Origin: Isoetes taiwanensis
Lineage: Eukaryota; Streptophyta; Lycopodiopsida; Isoetales; Isoetaceae
Direction of reading: 5' to 3'
Length of the DNA stretch: 64,000 nucleotides
Assembly: GCA_021234155.1 (NCBI GenBank)
Contig: JAJEKV010000134.1
Location: 1,547,328 to 1,611,327, forward strand
Position 1 is the first letter of the stretch. Every line of letters begins with the position of its first letter. The position numbers and the translations under genes were made by a program. A model generated the notes under the pieces. The model was not told the origin of the DNA, did no database searches, and saw only the letters and a list, made by a program, of their open reading frames with translations. Shown piece by piece: positions 32,001-44,325 of this stretch.

Positions 32001-35000
32001 CTCCAAACTTTGAACCTCTATAACTTGAGCTACAGAGCTCCAAATCGCCTGAAATTTGTTGCAATAGGACCATTAGATAGCCTAGAATCCATTTATGATC
32101 TCAAATTAGGGCTATAAATGTCAAATCCCAGCTCAAAATGACCAAAATTGCTCAAACCCTTGAATTGTTTTTTCCAAACTGTGGTTTGTTTGTAAATAGA
32201 AGCATACCCCATTAGTACCTCGCAAGTATTGCTTTCGGCTCAAAGCTGATGCCTTACTCCTAGATAGAAGTGCCCAAGAACACCCCTTTGTTATAGTCAT
32301 CTAGACCTCAGCATAGCAACCCAAGTCCAACTGTTGATACATCACCTCTGCTCATGCCAAAGGCATAAACCTTGACCTAATTCTGTGTCCTTCTAATAGA
32401 GTTTGACTTATATAGCCGCCACATTGACACTCCCTATTGCCAGGATACCTAGAAAGGAGCTAGAGTCTAGAGCTGCCCAAGTCACTCCATGTGTAGAGAT
32501 TGGACCCCCCAAACCAACTTTGATAGGACCTTAGAGTATGCCTCAAACATCATGAAGGCTTTGCAAAACAAACTTCAATTCATGTCATACCACACGTCCT
32601 AATGCCCATAGACTTGTAGATTATAGATATGTCTCCAGTAATGCTGCTCGAGCCATCTTGCTTGCTTATAGAGCCCAGAATGTTGTAGGAGAGCCCTTCA
32701 AGTAGACCCTTAGACTCTAGGATATACGAGTGTTGCTTTTGAAGGACGGGGCCAGAGCCACAGACGAGCTAGAAGCGCAACTTCTTGAGGACATCGAGGT
32801 CCCAGCCGATATACAGACAGATAAGGAGAGGAGACCCAAAAGGCAGACCCAAGAGAGGGAAGCACAACGACAAACACCTCAACCGACAAACGAGTAGAAC
32901 AGGACACCACCGGCCTATCATCAATCTTCATCAAATGGGAAGAATATTTGGTAACCAATGGCATCAAGAATTTTCTAGATGTCAACCTCCCGGCTACCAC
33001 GTCCACGAGCTCACATCAAAAAGAGGATCTCGACGCCTTCACCAACTCGACGCACATGAATTTCGAATGGAAGAACGCAAGGCAGCAAAATACAGGTGCA
33101 GGAAGACGTTAGACATCGATGCCGCGTTAGCATCACGAGCTAGGGCCAGAGGGCATAATCTTCCGTCGAGGAGAGAAGTCATGGCGACACAGGAGCGTAT
33201 AGAAACCGGAGAGAAGACGACCACGACCTTGCAGCCCAGCAGCTCAAGCGAATGTCATGCAACGTCAACAAAAGGAGCAACCAAGCTAGGCAACCACAAA
33301 GCACCTAAGGCTGACCAGGACGAGCTTCCAGCTCCCTTGCACCAGCAGGAGAACTTTCATCGGTTCCAAAAAGTAGGACCCAAAGGACGGAGGAGACGAC
33401 CTAGCCAGAAGGTACAAATCACACAAAGGCGACCAGAAGGAGCTAGGGTAGGTGCAATGGACATGACCACACTTCAATGCACAGGAGAGACACCTCGGAA
33501 TGAAGCAAAGCCCAAGCAACAGGAGTCGCACTTAAAAATTCAACCTGCGGAGGAATGACAATGCCTGCCTACCGACCACGATCTCAGAGCTTCGAAAGAC
33601 ATTCAAGAATGCCCGACTGCAACAGCTAGGTGATCATACTCAAGCGATCAACGGCACTGCACATCGGCAACCTTGCAACGACACACCGCATGTAGGGACG
33701 TTGAGCGGTCACCGCATTCCTCACGACGAACATACACATTAAGGAGGAGCATCTTTTTCAAGGGATCACATCGACGAACACTCTTCGCAACTTGGCGTGA
33801 CGAGCTCGGATCAGACATGAAGCTCAACAATAGTAGCAGCATCTCAAAGGAATCCTGGAGTCAACCAGAATGAAGAAGAGGCAGCAAAACCGAAGAATCA
33901 AACACTTTAGGAGGAGGGGAAACCCTAAAGGAGTATAAACATTTAAGTAGACCTTCGTAATTGTTTTGGAAAAGTGGATGAATTAAAATCCCAATGTAAA
34001 TGCGTATATGTCTATTGTATATCTCGGGCGTTCACAGATATAGTGGAGAAACATGAGTTTAGAGTCATGTTTTACGGATTTAGCGCTTAGATCCGGAAGC
34101 TCCTTCACTTCGACTACCAAATGAGGAAGCAAGGAAGCACAACTATAGCCCAAGATCAAAATGGAAGAGCAAGTACGAGGGAGAAACGACCAGAGCCCAA
34201 GCAAACCTTCGACTCCAAACACTTCAGTGCCCTCAAGTAGAAGACCACTCGTCCACCCAATGTCAGAATAAGAGACAACACCGGTCATGTCAAGATCATC
34301 AGCGCTGCACCAGGACATCGTCAGGACGCAACACTACCTCTTGTGGCAGCAGCAACACTTGACGAACTTATGACACGAGTGGCCTCAACAATAGAAGGAG
34401 GAACGCCTCGACATCAACGAGCCAACTAAGAAGGCAACATCTCGACGACCATAATTCCACCTTGTGGTAATATAGGGTGATGCGCTAGATGGAGATGCAC
34501 TTACGAAAGGCACTGCGACGAGGAGATATGCCTTCAACAACTAGGTGATGGCTTCGTCAGGTACTCCTACCAGTAATTAGAAGAGAAGAAGCCGATCATA
34601 TCTCCGACATGGGCACATCAAATGCCCAAGGTAGAAGCATTCGACACCTTAACGACAAGGATAGCAACTGAAGCACCTTCGGCAAAAAGAGAGTTCAAGA
34701 TAATAGCCAGGCTATTCAACGACAAGAGTATATCTAAGGCAGGTACTTTTTCAACTCAAGGGTCAAGCTGCGCAGATATAAGGATCCATCATCTCGACAA
34801 CATAGTCAGCAGGGAGGAGAGCCATGATGCTTTACTTGCCAGAGAGACCGACATGCATAGAGGGACAAAGGTCAGGAACCGAAAGCTGGAGAAGTGCTAG
34901 CAACCGACTTCTTCCACGAGCTCCCTAGAGGCAACAGGAGGATCAAGACTGACGAGCACAATCAAAGTCACCGGAAGGTACCTCAAGACAAGAAGATGGC

Positions 35001-38000
35001 ATAGCACTGCGGAACGTGACAACGTCCAAGCCATGTGATCGAGGAGATCAACAAGTAAGATTGGAAGCTCGATGAAGAAGCAACTAGGCGAAGCGAGCCG
35101 ATCACTTGCACGCGGACTTGCATGCAACTTGGTAAACCCAAGGATGGACGATTCAAAGAACAACTGCAGAAGAGAACAACTCCAGAGGAGTATAGCCAAA
35201 GGAATCGCGCACAGCCTCAAGAGACGCCTCCAAATAGCTTCAAGTATCATGAAGGGGGGAACAATTACCGTCCGAGAACAGGATCAGGAAGCAGACCGAA
35301 ATGTCGAAACATCAACGACCAGCACACCTTTAGTTAGAATGTGATGCAAAGCGTGTTGCGCCATAGCCGACAAACATCGGAGGGTCCAAGTATATCAACA
35401 AGTTACACCGGAGTACGAGCTGACGTACAAATAGGAGGATATAGATCGTCAACACCATTGCACCGGGAGGAACACCGATGACATTGCCAAGGAGTAGGTG
35501 TGCAACTAGAAGGGAGGCACAAGGGGGACCTAATAGCTCTAGTAGTAATTGTAATTATGTAAGTTATATGCTTTGCATATATAGTTCCCTTGTTATTCCT
35601 TCCCTCCCATAGCGTAACAGATCAAAGGAAGAGATGTCAGGCAATTTACAGGGGTGAAGCAATCAACATCGTCAACACTCTTCGGGCAACACGATAACAA
35701 CAAGAGGACTCGACGTATGAGATGGAGTCGAAGAAACAATATCGGATACAAAGTCATCCTTTAGCTGCCAAGACAAAGAGTTCAAGATGAAAGATCTTTT
35801 TCAACGGCGCCACCTTCAGGCTTTTGAAAAGCGGCATGGAAGATTTCGAGTGATCAACTACACCATCAAAGCCACCAGCAATGAGAGGCTTCTAACGAAC
35901 AAAGTCAACCTCTATATCAAAGAGGAGCCACCGTCAAGGAGACTGAAGTATCGAGCGACTCAGAAGAACGTTACCTTGCTGCTTCAAGCAGGCAACAAGT
36001 GGATGAGCTTCTAGCAAGCTCAAGGATCTAAGGCCATGGGGCCTAGTAGGTTAAATGTATGGATGGTAACATCCATATTGGGATTAGAAGGCATTTTTAG
36101 GTATTCTCGCCGAAAGGATTGCCCCAATATTGAGCTAAGCGTCAAGTATTGGGAAGGAAACGCATAGGAGTAACTAAAATTATACACGATTGTTAACAGA
36201 CATCCAACATATTGAAACCACTTGGTGAGATTGATCACCTCGCTAAGAAGGAATCATTACTAGGATAATTATTGACCATGTATAAATCTAGTACCTCCAA
36301 AAGAATAATCCAACCGAAAGAAAAGAAGTAATCTAGCAAGTCCGGCCAACTTGTTACGATGGCATCAATTCGATTGGTAGGAATATTCCAAGAGTTTAAA
36401 TAACTAAGAAAGGGGGAATCTCTAGAATATAAAAGAATAGTACATGCAAGGTACATCTAAAATAAGAATTATAGTAATCAAATAGTCTTTTGAGACAAAA
36501 GGAATTGTCATGATGATAAAACCTTGTGGTTTAGAATCGTTCTAACTAAGTAGGTAACCCATAACTATATCGAAATAAATGACAACATAATATGTGCATC
36601 CATCTTAGATGGTTAAATATGCTAGCTAAGGCTAGTAAATTAATGCGCTAAGTAAGAAGCGTATAACCTCTTAAGGGGAGAGAATAGATATGACGTTGTG
36701 TACAACATCATTGAAGGGGTGCAGGACCATTTTCTTTTCGAAGAAAGTGAGAGGGCTCAATCTTATGATTGAACGTACTTGCATCAAATTGACCGACCCG
36801 TAGAATAGAGTTCACTCCGGCAATGGCCGAAGCGAATGAACAGGAAGCCTTCAACATGCGAGACTGACGTGATAGCTAACTACACCAATGAAGTGGAGCA
36901 AAAATATGGGAGCAATGCAACGACCAAGTCATCTCCAAATTACTCCACGCCGGCTCAATGGGTGGATGCATCCTAGCCTTAGGTAAAGTGTGCCCATGTA
37001 TAATAAGCTTTAATGTGTCTTATTGACAAGTTAAATATAGATCCTAATAACTACATAGAATTTGCTGTACGTATATGTATCATAGGAAAATAAGTTAAAT
37101 AACAATGGTAATGTGAGGTAGCATGTTAATTAATCCTTTGCAAGGATGCAATTCCTTCCAAGGATAGCTATATGACCTCGGGTCCTTATAAATATAAATA
37201 GAAAATAGAGTTCAGATATACTTAAGTGCATCTTAGGGATATACTTCCAAGGGTAATGCAGGACCCAAGGAAGAGAATAAGAAGCACATCTAATTCTTGT
37301 GTATGATAATTAAAACCTTGTCTATGTAACAATAGGTCTAAATCAGGGTTATTGTTTAAATAATCGCGATCTAAAAGTCGTTAAATATTGCAAAGCTTAG
37401 AGTAAATATAATTGTACTATCGGAAGTAATGTATCCGATACTATGATAATGTTAATTCATAAATATTACCTTAGGGTAATCATATTAATCACATGCATTA
37501 AAGGAGCCAGCAAAAATCGGCTCAGGCATGTCGATTTGTGTTTAGATTAATTTCATGTGTAGTTAAGATTAATCTACGCATGCAACCTATGCCAGGTATG
37601 GGTTGCATGCGTAATTACCGATGATGGGACCACTACGGTGATCTCTAGGACGTGGTGATCTCTAGGGCTTGGATGAGTGGAAGGTAGATTAAAAAGTCTA
37701 CTTCCCATCCCACGGAAGTAGACGACCTCGAGAGATAAGAGGTCATTCAGGAATGCATTGATAGGAAAGCACCTCTAGTCAATGCCTACGGGGAGGACCC
37801 TATCCTTCACGCCCAAATACGGGAAGGACCCTATCCTCCACGTCACAGGCAACTAAAGGTGTAGGCATGAGCGTCATATAGGCATTATAGGGCGTTGTCT
37901 CCATGGCCACGATGGAAGAAGCATCCTCTTCCTACGCTGGGAGATTAGTCATGCATTCATGTAGATAGATGGGGTGGTTCCCTTATAACCAACTTTACAT

Positions 38001-38403
38001 TAATATTCTAGCGTCGTGTGAATCCAGGAGGCCAATGAGAATGAAGAACCGGCGCACTTGTATAGATAGTTCTAGAGTAGTTGTGATTTCTACCATTGAA
38101 ACTAATCGCTTAAATCTTGTGTAAGCTAGTAAATATGTAATTATAGATATTGTAAAATTAATGCAGGATTTCAAGGTGCAAAGACTTGCAACACGAATTT
38201 TGTTAAAACGTGTTGCAAGGGATGAAGAGTACCTTGGAAGTGTAAATTTTGTATGAAATTGATAAACTTTGATAAACTTAAATGATGTATTAAGTAAGGT
38301 TAGTAATTACCTGGCGTTGATTAAGTGTGAAGTGATAAGTTAATTGAATAATGAAATAGTACAGTAATGTCTTAAGCATTACCTTAGAGTAATTCTAATA
38401 ATT
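32001..38403 (+). other. element B internal region, decayed or unknown
   Basis: 32750-36020 is purine-rich on the plus strand and looks like decayed coding sequence. Frames such as DELEAQLLEDIEVPADIQTD (from about 32760) and, in another frame, FIKWEEYLVTNGIKNFLDV (near 32925) are protein-like, but none extends. I find no gag, protease, RT or integrase motif. 36020-37600 is AT-rich. 37620-38000 (gtgtaggcat, atggccacgatgg, gcattcatgtag) matches the 3' noncoding region of element C at 59280-59480. Confidence 0.6.
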
Positions 38404-38550
38404 GGGTAGAAGCATGAAAGGGTGGGCAAAAAAAGGGACACTTTTATACATTTACATTTGGCAAAATGTAAACAAATTCCCCTTGAGATCTCATTTATTA
38501 GGGGGTACCTAATTTTCAAACGGGTTGGGAAACTTTAATGCACTAATTTT

Positions 38551-38578
38551 CAAAAAAAAAAAAAAAAAAAAAAAAAAA
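38551..38578. repeat. poly-A tract
   Basis: About 28 consecutive A residues near the left end of the DNA transposon. Confidence 0.95.
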
Positions 38579-38785
38579 GACCTCCTTCGATTCTTTGATC
38601 CCGCCCATTCCCAACCCTGCTGCTCCCGCCATAGCCAGACTTTTGCAAGGTCGATCATGGACCCTAAGCCCTGATACTCTCCCATTATCACCTAGACTAG
38701 GGCGCTAGGGTTTAGGCTGCAGGAGGGTGTGATTTTGTGCATTCATCAGTGATTGATCAAGCCCTATTAGTAGCAGCAAGAAGCA

Positions 38786-40011
38786 ATGAAGCAGCAAGGT
38801 CGGATCAGTCCCAGGAAGTCGCCAAGAACCAAGGGTTTGAAGCCCATGGCAACCCCAGAGCCTAAGCCATCGAGCAGCAGCAGGAAACTAAAGACAACTT
38901 CTGGAAAATCTTCATTGCAGCCAGAGTTGCTCAAGGTTAGCATTAGACAGCTTAGGACCTACAATTTTGATTTGGTTTTTCCAGGTCTGTTGCAAGTGGT
39001 TCGTGATGTTTGGGGCTCTGAACCACCAGCTGTTAGGGGTTACCAAGATGCCAGGATCCAAGGGGTTTGATGGCGATTTTCTTAAGAAATATGAGCATGT
39101 ATTCGCAAGACGGAGATCAATAACCATCACATTCCATTGTACTTTGCAAGGGCCTTTGCACTTCATTACAAAGGCATAGAAATTGACTGGAATGAGGTAA
39201 AGGAGCATGCTATTTCTGCTAAAAAAGAGCAAAAGGACTCTGATGTTACACATGCAGGGACCGTAAAATCGTCCAATGTAAAAATATGCAAGGTAAATCT
39301 GCCACAGGTCGGTTTAGTACAGATGGATGGGTTGAAGAAATTGGTTGAGAGTAGACTTGTGGATGCTACTATCTTGATTAGCATATTGAAGGAGTTGAAG
39401 GACAAGAGGAAGCTACTTGAATCCGAGATTTGCAGGCTAGAGAGTGAGAGAAGCACATTAAGTAGGGTTGTCCAAAAATCTGATGAAAAGATAAACACTC
39501 AGCTTGCCAAAATTCTGACACTAAAGGCAGCAGGACAGCCAATAGATTTGCAAATGGCATTGGCAAGTCACTTTGAAGAGGAAAAATCAAGTTTTATGGA
39601 GGAGATGAAAAATTTAACAAAGCCAATCGAAGACATGACTTCGAAGTTGCGTATTAGCCACCGCCATCCATGAAATCAGCAAGGATTTGGAGATGAATGA
39701 AATTAGTGAGAGTAGGATAAAGGACATGATATTACATCTTGAAACATCGATGTAATTACCTTGCATCCCAAATCTCGTTTTGCAGCAGAGATAGTAAGGC
39801 ATCAAATCCTCGTATGAAGAACACATGCTGCTCTTGCAATGCATGCCTTGACAAGAGTATTTTGGTGTTGCCATCATGTGGACATCCCTATCGCCTTTTT
39901 GTCTCTCATACCGTGTCTCTACTTCGAACCAGTGTGTTTTTCATTGTCTTTGGCCTCAAGAACTTCGTGCAAATATGGGAATTTCTACTCAAGGTAATTC
40001 TGTTCACTTGA
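38786..40011 (+). pseudogene. transposon passenger gene: basic N-terminus, coiled coil, RING-like tail
   Basis: Starts MKQQGRISPRKSPRTKGLKP, a basic Ser/Lys-rich region. A GT-AG pair near 38937-38985 would link LLK to VCCKWFVMFGALNHQLLGVT and GFDGDFLKKYEHVFARRRS. After a frameshift near 39130 the frame at 39137-39673 gives YFARAFALHYKGIEIDWNEV. A coiled coil follows (LVESRLVDATILISILKELK, ESEICRLESERSTLSRVVQK). Beyond stops near 39673, 39810-39930 encodes CCSCNACLDKSILVLPSCGH and then, one frame over, PFCLSYRVSTSNQCVFHC. This is a cysteine/histidine pattern like the RING-like tail of other transposon-encoded plant proteins. It is decayed here. The role in transposition, if any, is unknown. 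Confidence 0.55.
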
Positions 40012-40920
40012 TTTCATTTTACAGTGTAGGAATACTTTTTGATATGCAAGTGATTATCTTTAGATATGTATTTGTTTGGTAGAGTACCAATCGACATTTA
40101 CCTTCTACATAGACTTAAGTTTTGTTGTTCGAGAATGAATGTAGTTCAAGGTGCTTGGATTTGGATCTGTACATTCTTTCTCGCATTTACATTTCTTTTC
40201 ATGTACATGCTTTCTTGCTTCACTTAAATTTCTGTCATGTACATGCTTTCTTGCATAACTTACGACTGCCTCATGTAGATGCTTTCTTGCATGACATACA
40301 TTTATTGACACTTTACATTCTTGATTCCTTGTTTGTTAGTTTTGATTACATTTACTTTTTGTTTTGCAGAAACAGGGAGCATCAAGAAACCTGAACCTCA
40401 CAGTAATGTAATGTAAACATGTAGATGATTTGTAAACATGTAGAATTTTTTAGATCCGAGTCTAGCTAACTAGCCATTGTCATATATGCGTGTGTGAAGC
40501 CATTCCTTGAAGGAAGAACCTTGCTACCTGAATTCTCATATGTTTCCCGTAACCTAAACCAACCAAGGATGATGCCATGTCCCATGGGACTCCTTCTACA
40601 TCAGCATCACCTATTAAGGCATTCTCTCACATTTCGGGAAAGACGAGAATCGAAAGTTTGTGGAGATGGCAATGGCCGTAATCGAAGTTCAAATTTAATT
40701 GAGTTGATATAAGCTTCAATATTATTTCAGGTTGCTAATTTGTAAGATGTGTGATTGCGTGTGGAATTAGTCTTCAAGAGGAGATCCCAAATTTGATGCC
40801 GAAGTTGGCTTCCTTTGACTCAAAATAACAAGTTCCTATCAAAGGTGAGCCATTTTAAAGCTCATCAAACAAGAATATTCATTCATGAGGTGCATATTCT
40901 CTAACCGGTTATGGCGGATG

Positions 40921-42250
40921 AAGATAAGAAAGCACCAAAGCCAGCCTATAGAAACGATTATCGTGAAGGAGGAGGATGCTCCCCAAATAACAAGCGAAAA
41001 ACTCGAGCCGAAGGATGCACCAGCTAAGAGTACAAACTAAGAAAAGGTATGCACTTCATCTTAACTCACACCATTTCTTCAACTCACACCATTTCTTGTA
41101 GGCAAAAATTGCTTGAAGACACAACATCTCTTGAAGATTCTAAATCCGTGAAGAATCTGATGTTGATGCAAGGTAATATTATGAAACATTTGTTTTATGC
41201 ACCGCATGATACTTGACACTTCAATTTGATCCTCGTAGGAGCATGCGTGAGAAACTATGTTCTTACACGCCTTTACGTGCCTTTCAAGGATAGCCCCCGA
41301 TCCTCCCATGAAGGTGGTCGATATTGACCTTGAAGAACTCTCACAGGTGCACCCGATCAAGAATGACAAGCCGCCTCATTGAACTGTATGGCGTGTATGC
41401 ACAAGGTGTTGTAGATGTAATTTTGATTTCATCTCCTATTCTTTGTGTATTTATAATGACGATAATTATGACCTTATCTTCTTGTAGGTACCGCATCATA
41501 ATTTGCCATCTGAGTGGAAGAACAAGATTTTCTTTTTATCCATCTTTTAACTTTCACTTGTTCAAGGAAGCTACAAAAAGTAAGAAAAAAAACCGAGACC
41601 TCAAGAAACATTGTAGATATCGTGGAAACAGTGGAATGAAAGGGCTGGGTTATGTCAAAATGCCGTATGTTCTTCTACCCGTGCTTGAGAATGAGCACTT
41701 TGTGTTGGCTATATTTGCCTTTTGTAGGGAATCCCGCAGTTCTTCGCGGCACCATCGATTCATATGTTGAATAGTCTCGAAAGCTTTTTATGACAAAAAT
41801 GAGAAGGCAATTAGAGGATATGCATTTCTATCTACTTTCTCCCATTCCCTCTACTTAAATATTTACATTTCTACTTTTAAATGTGCATGTGCAGGGCTTC
41901 ATACACGATATTGACTCAATCAATGAGTCAAACCTCAAGCGGTGTTGATTTTATTCGCAGAAAATAATGTGAAGGGGCTTGAACATCTTGAAGTACCTCA
42001 AAGAGTCCGACCACCGAATTAAGGCTTGTATGTGATGGCCCTGCATGCACAAATTTGTGAACGCAGCTTGTTAAAAAATAAGGAGTTGAAGGTAAGTGTC
42101 CAATTCTCTTGCAAGCTTTTAGTTAACACCATTTTTTACATTTCGCTTGCTTTAATGCACTATGCAATGTTACACAAGGCTGGTTTTCACACCCATTATG
42201 CGCTAGGTCGGCGAGCATGTTCGCAAGAAGCCCCGCTTAAACAAAGGTGA
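40921..42250 (+). pseudogene. ULP1-like (C48) cysteine protease remnant in the transposon
   Basis: Scattered in-phase pieces resemble a ULP1/SENP-type protease. MPYVLLPVLENEHFVLAIF (about 41660-41720) matches the beta-strand with the catalytic His ('P-H W-L-I'). HMLNSLESFYDKNEKAIRGY (41762-41820) matches the following 'DSL' strand. LEHLEVPQRVRPPN and GLYVMALHAQI (41975-42055) match the stretch around the catalytic Cys. In the last piece a stop replaces the expected D-C-G, so this copy is dead. Potential introns separate the pieces. ULP1-like passengers are known from plant MULE and CACTA elements. The assignment rests on short motifs. Confidence 0.4.
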
Positions 42251-42680
42251 AGATGGAGAAGCCATTGATGTGTCGATTGGTAGATGAATCTAACCATTTG
42301 TTTATGAGTTTTGTGGATGAACAATGCTTTTCAGATTTGATCAACACTTGGTTTATGCTCGATATCATAACCCTGTATAAAATTCGGATATTGGTAATAC
42401 CTTCGAACTGCCTAATGGAATCACTCTGCATAAAAATCAGACTTTGTTTTGGCCTAGTTGCCTTCAAAATTTCGGATGTACTTGGCCAGAGTGCCTCAAC
42501 CAATTAATTTTGAAAAAATGAAATAAGTTGTCCCATATGGCATTATTCTAAAGCATGTATCCGGTTTTACGCGCCAAAGGTCAATTTATCCCAAGTGTTT
42601 TGTATGTCTTTCATTTCTCCTGTTCTTTAAATTATCCTCATAAAAGTTCTACCACTTATTGACAACTTAAGCTCATATTA

Positions 42681-42816
42681 GATGAGTGCTTCAAGATGAT
42701 GAATGTGAGGTCATGATCTTACATGACTTGATCATTTGAGATGGGTTGGATGAATGCTCCAAGATGATGAATGTGAGGTCATGATCTTACATGACTTGAT
42801 CATTTGAGATGGGTTT
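42681..42816. repeat. 68-bp tandem duplication
   Basis: Two near-identical 68-bp units (gatgaatgtgaggtcatgat...) at 42681-42748 and 42749-42816, within the DNA transposon. Confidence 0.9.
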
Positions 42817-44325
42817 GATGATAGTGTATGCTTGATACATCCCATTTCTTTTCCGACTCACTAAGTCCCCAACACTTGACTTACAGAGTGCGGTGACTTC
42901 CTGACTCGGACTATGTACCTTCACATTCTTTCTCATGCGGCAACCTCTCGCTTTTCGGACTCCAACTTTTCATGGGGTCCATGATGAGGAGGTGAAGGTA
43001 CAAATTGACTTGATGGATACACTTTCATCCCCCTAAAATGTTAGTGCAAGGTATTTCAGTTTTTTTGATAAGTGCACACTTTTTTGCTTCCATCCCATGC
43101 TGTGACTTCATGATACTGAGCCCATGGGATTGAGATGGACAAGTGCATTGACAATTTTGTAATCTTTGACCATGTACATGAGATATAGTTGTAAATTTTG
43201 ACATGTACATGAGATACGCTTGTAAATTTTGAAGTCCCACCATGTCAATATTTTGACATTGTGAACATGTACACTATTTTGACATTGTAACCACCCCTAT
43301 CTAAATATATAAAATCTCTATCTCCTTCTTATTGTCAGACACTTCATAGAACTATCAAGCCTAGCATCCAAAGCATAAATTCTGCCTGTTGTATTGTCCG
43401 AGCACAATTAGGAGGAGATGTTAATAAGTTGTATAAGTGGTCAAGATGTCAAACATTGCACAAAAGTACTAGCACTTTGTGCACAAGGTGTTAACACTTT
43501 GTGCACAAGTGTTAAATAACTTGTATAACTGGCAAGGGAAAAAAACTCGTGTGTCCCCTTTTTTATTTTTTTACAAGGTCAATAATGTCTTGCCAAGGTT
43601 CAAGACCTTTGTGCAACTTGTGTCAAGATGTCAAACCTTGCACTTGTTGTCAAGATGTCAAACCTTGCACAAGTGTCCCCCATATAAGTCCCCCATTCTA
43701 AAGGATACAATATAAGTGTCCCCCATTGTTTTGAAAGAGGCATACTGAGCTATGTCAGTATAAGTTGTACTGTAAGCACAGATCAAACAAGCAAATTCAA
43801 AACCACAACACTAGGCACTTCCAAAATGGCTCTTACCATATATACACTCACGAAATTTGAACCATTAACCTAAGGTAGCCATTAACCTTGAGTTTTCAAG
43901 TACAAGTACAAGTGTCTCAAGTACATGTACAAGTGTCTTGAACCTACCACGCCAATGTATTCACTTTAATATTGAAAACAAGTGATCAGAATTGTTCTGC
44001 TGGCCAAACACATGACAATAATTATGTAGCCTGATGTAAAAAAAGGTAAACCTGATACAAGAACAGAAATTCACAGTACATCTACAATCTCAGGCAGATT
44101 TCCTAATAGCATCTCGTGCCAATACTGAGACAGTTCATATGCATAAGCAACACCTTTTATCTTGTGCTTGACTGGCTCCAATGCGAAGCGAACCCCTATT
44201 ACAGACTCGGGAGGGACAAAACCACCTTCTTTTTAGTAACCTTGTACTTCCGATGGCAGCTAGGGATCAGCTCGGCGTAGTTGCCCGTAATAACCTCATC
44301 ACCTCAAAAAAATAAGTTTCCATAG
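42817..44325. other. noncoding part of the DNA transposon with short repeats
   Basis: 43170-43260 and 43440-43680 contain short recurring words (acatgtacatgagata; tcaagatgtcaaaccttgca). No gene was recognised. Confidence 0.5.

Noticed and set aside
32785-33558. 257-codon plus-strand frame as a real gene
   Set aside because: Low-complexity Arg/Gln/Lys-rich translation of purine-rich DNA. Neighbouring frames look more protein-like but are broken.
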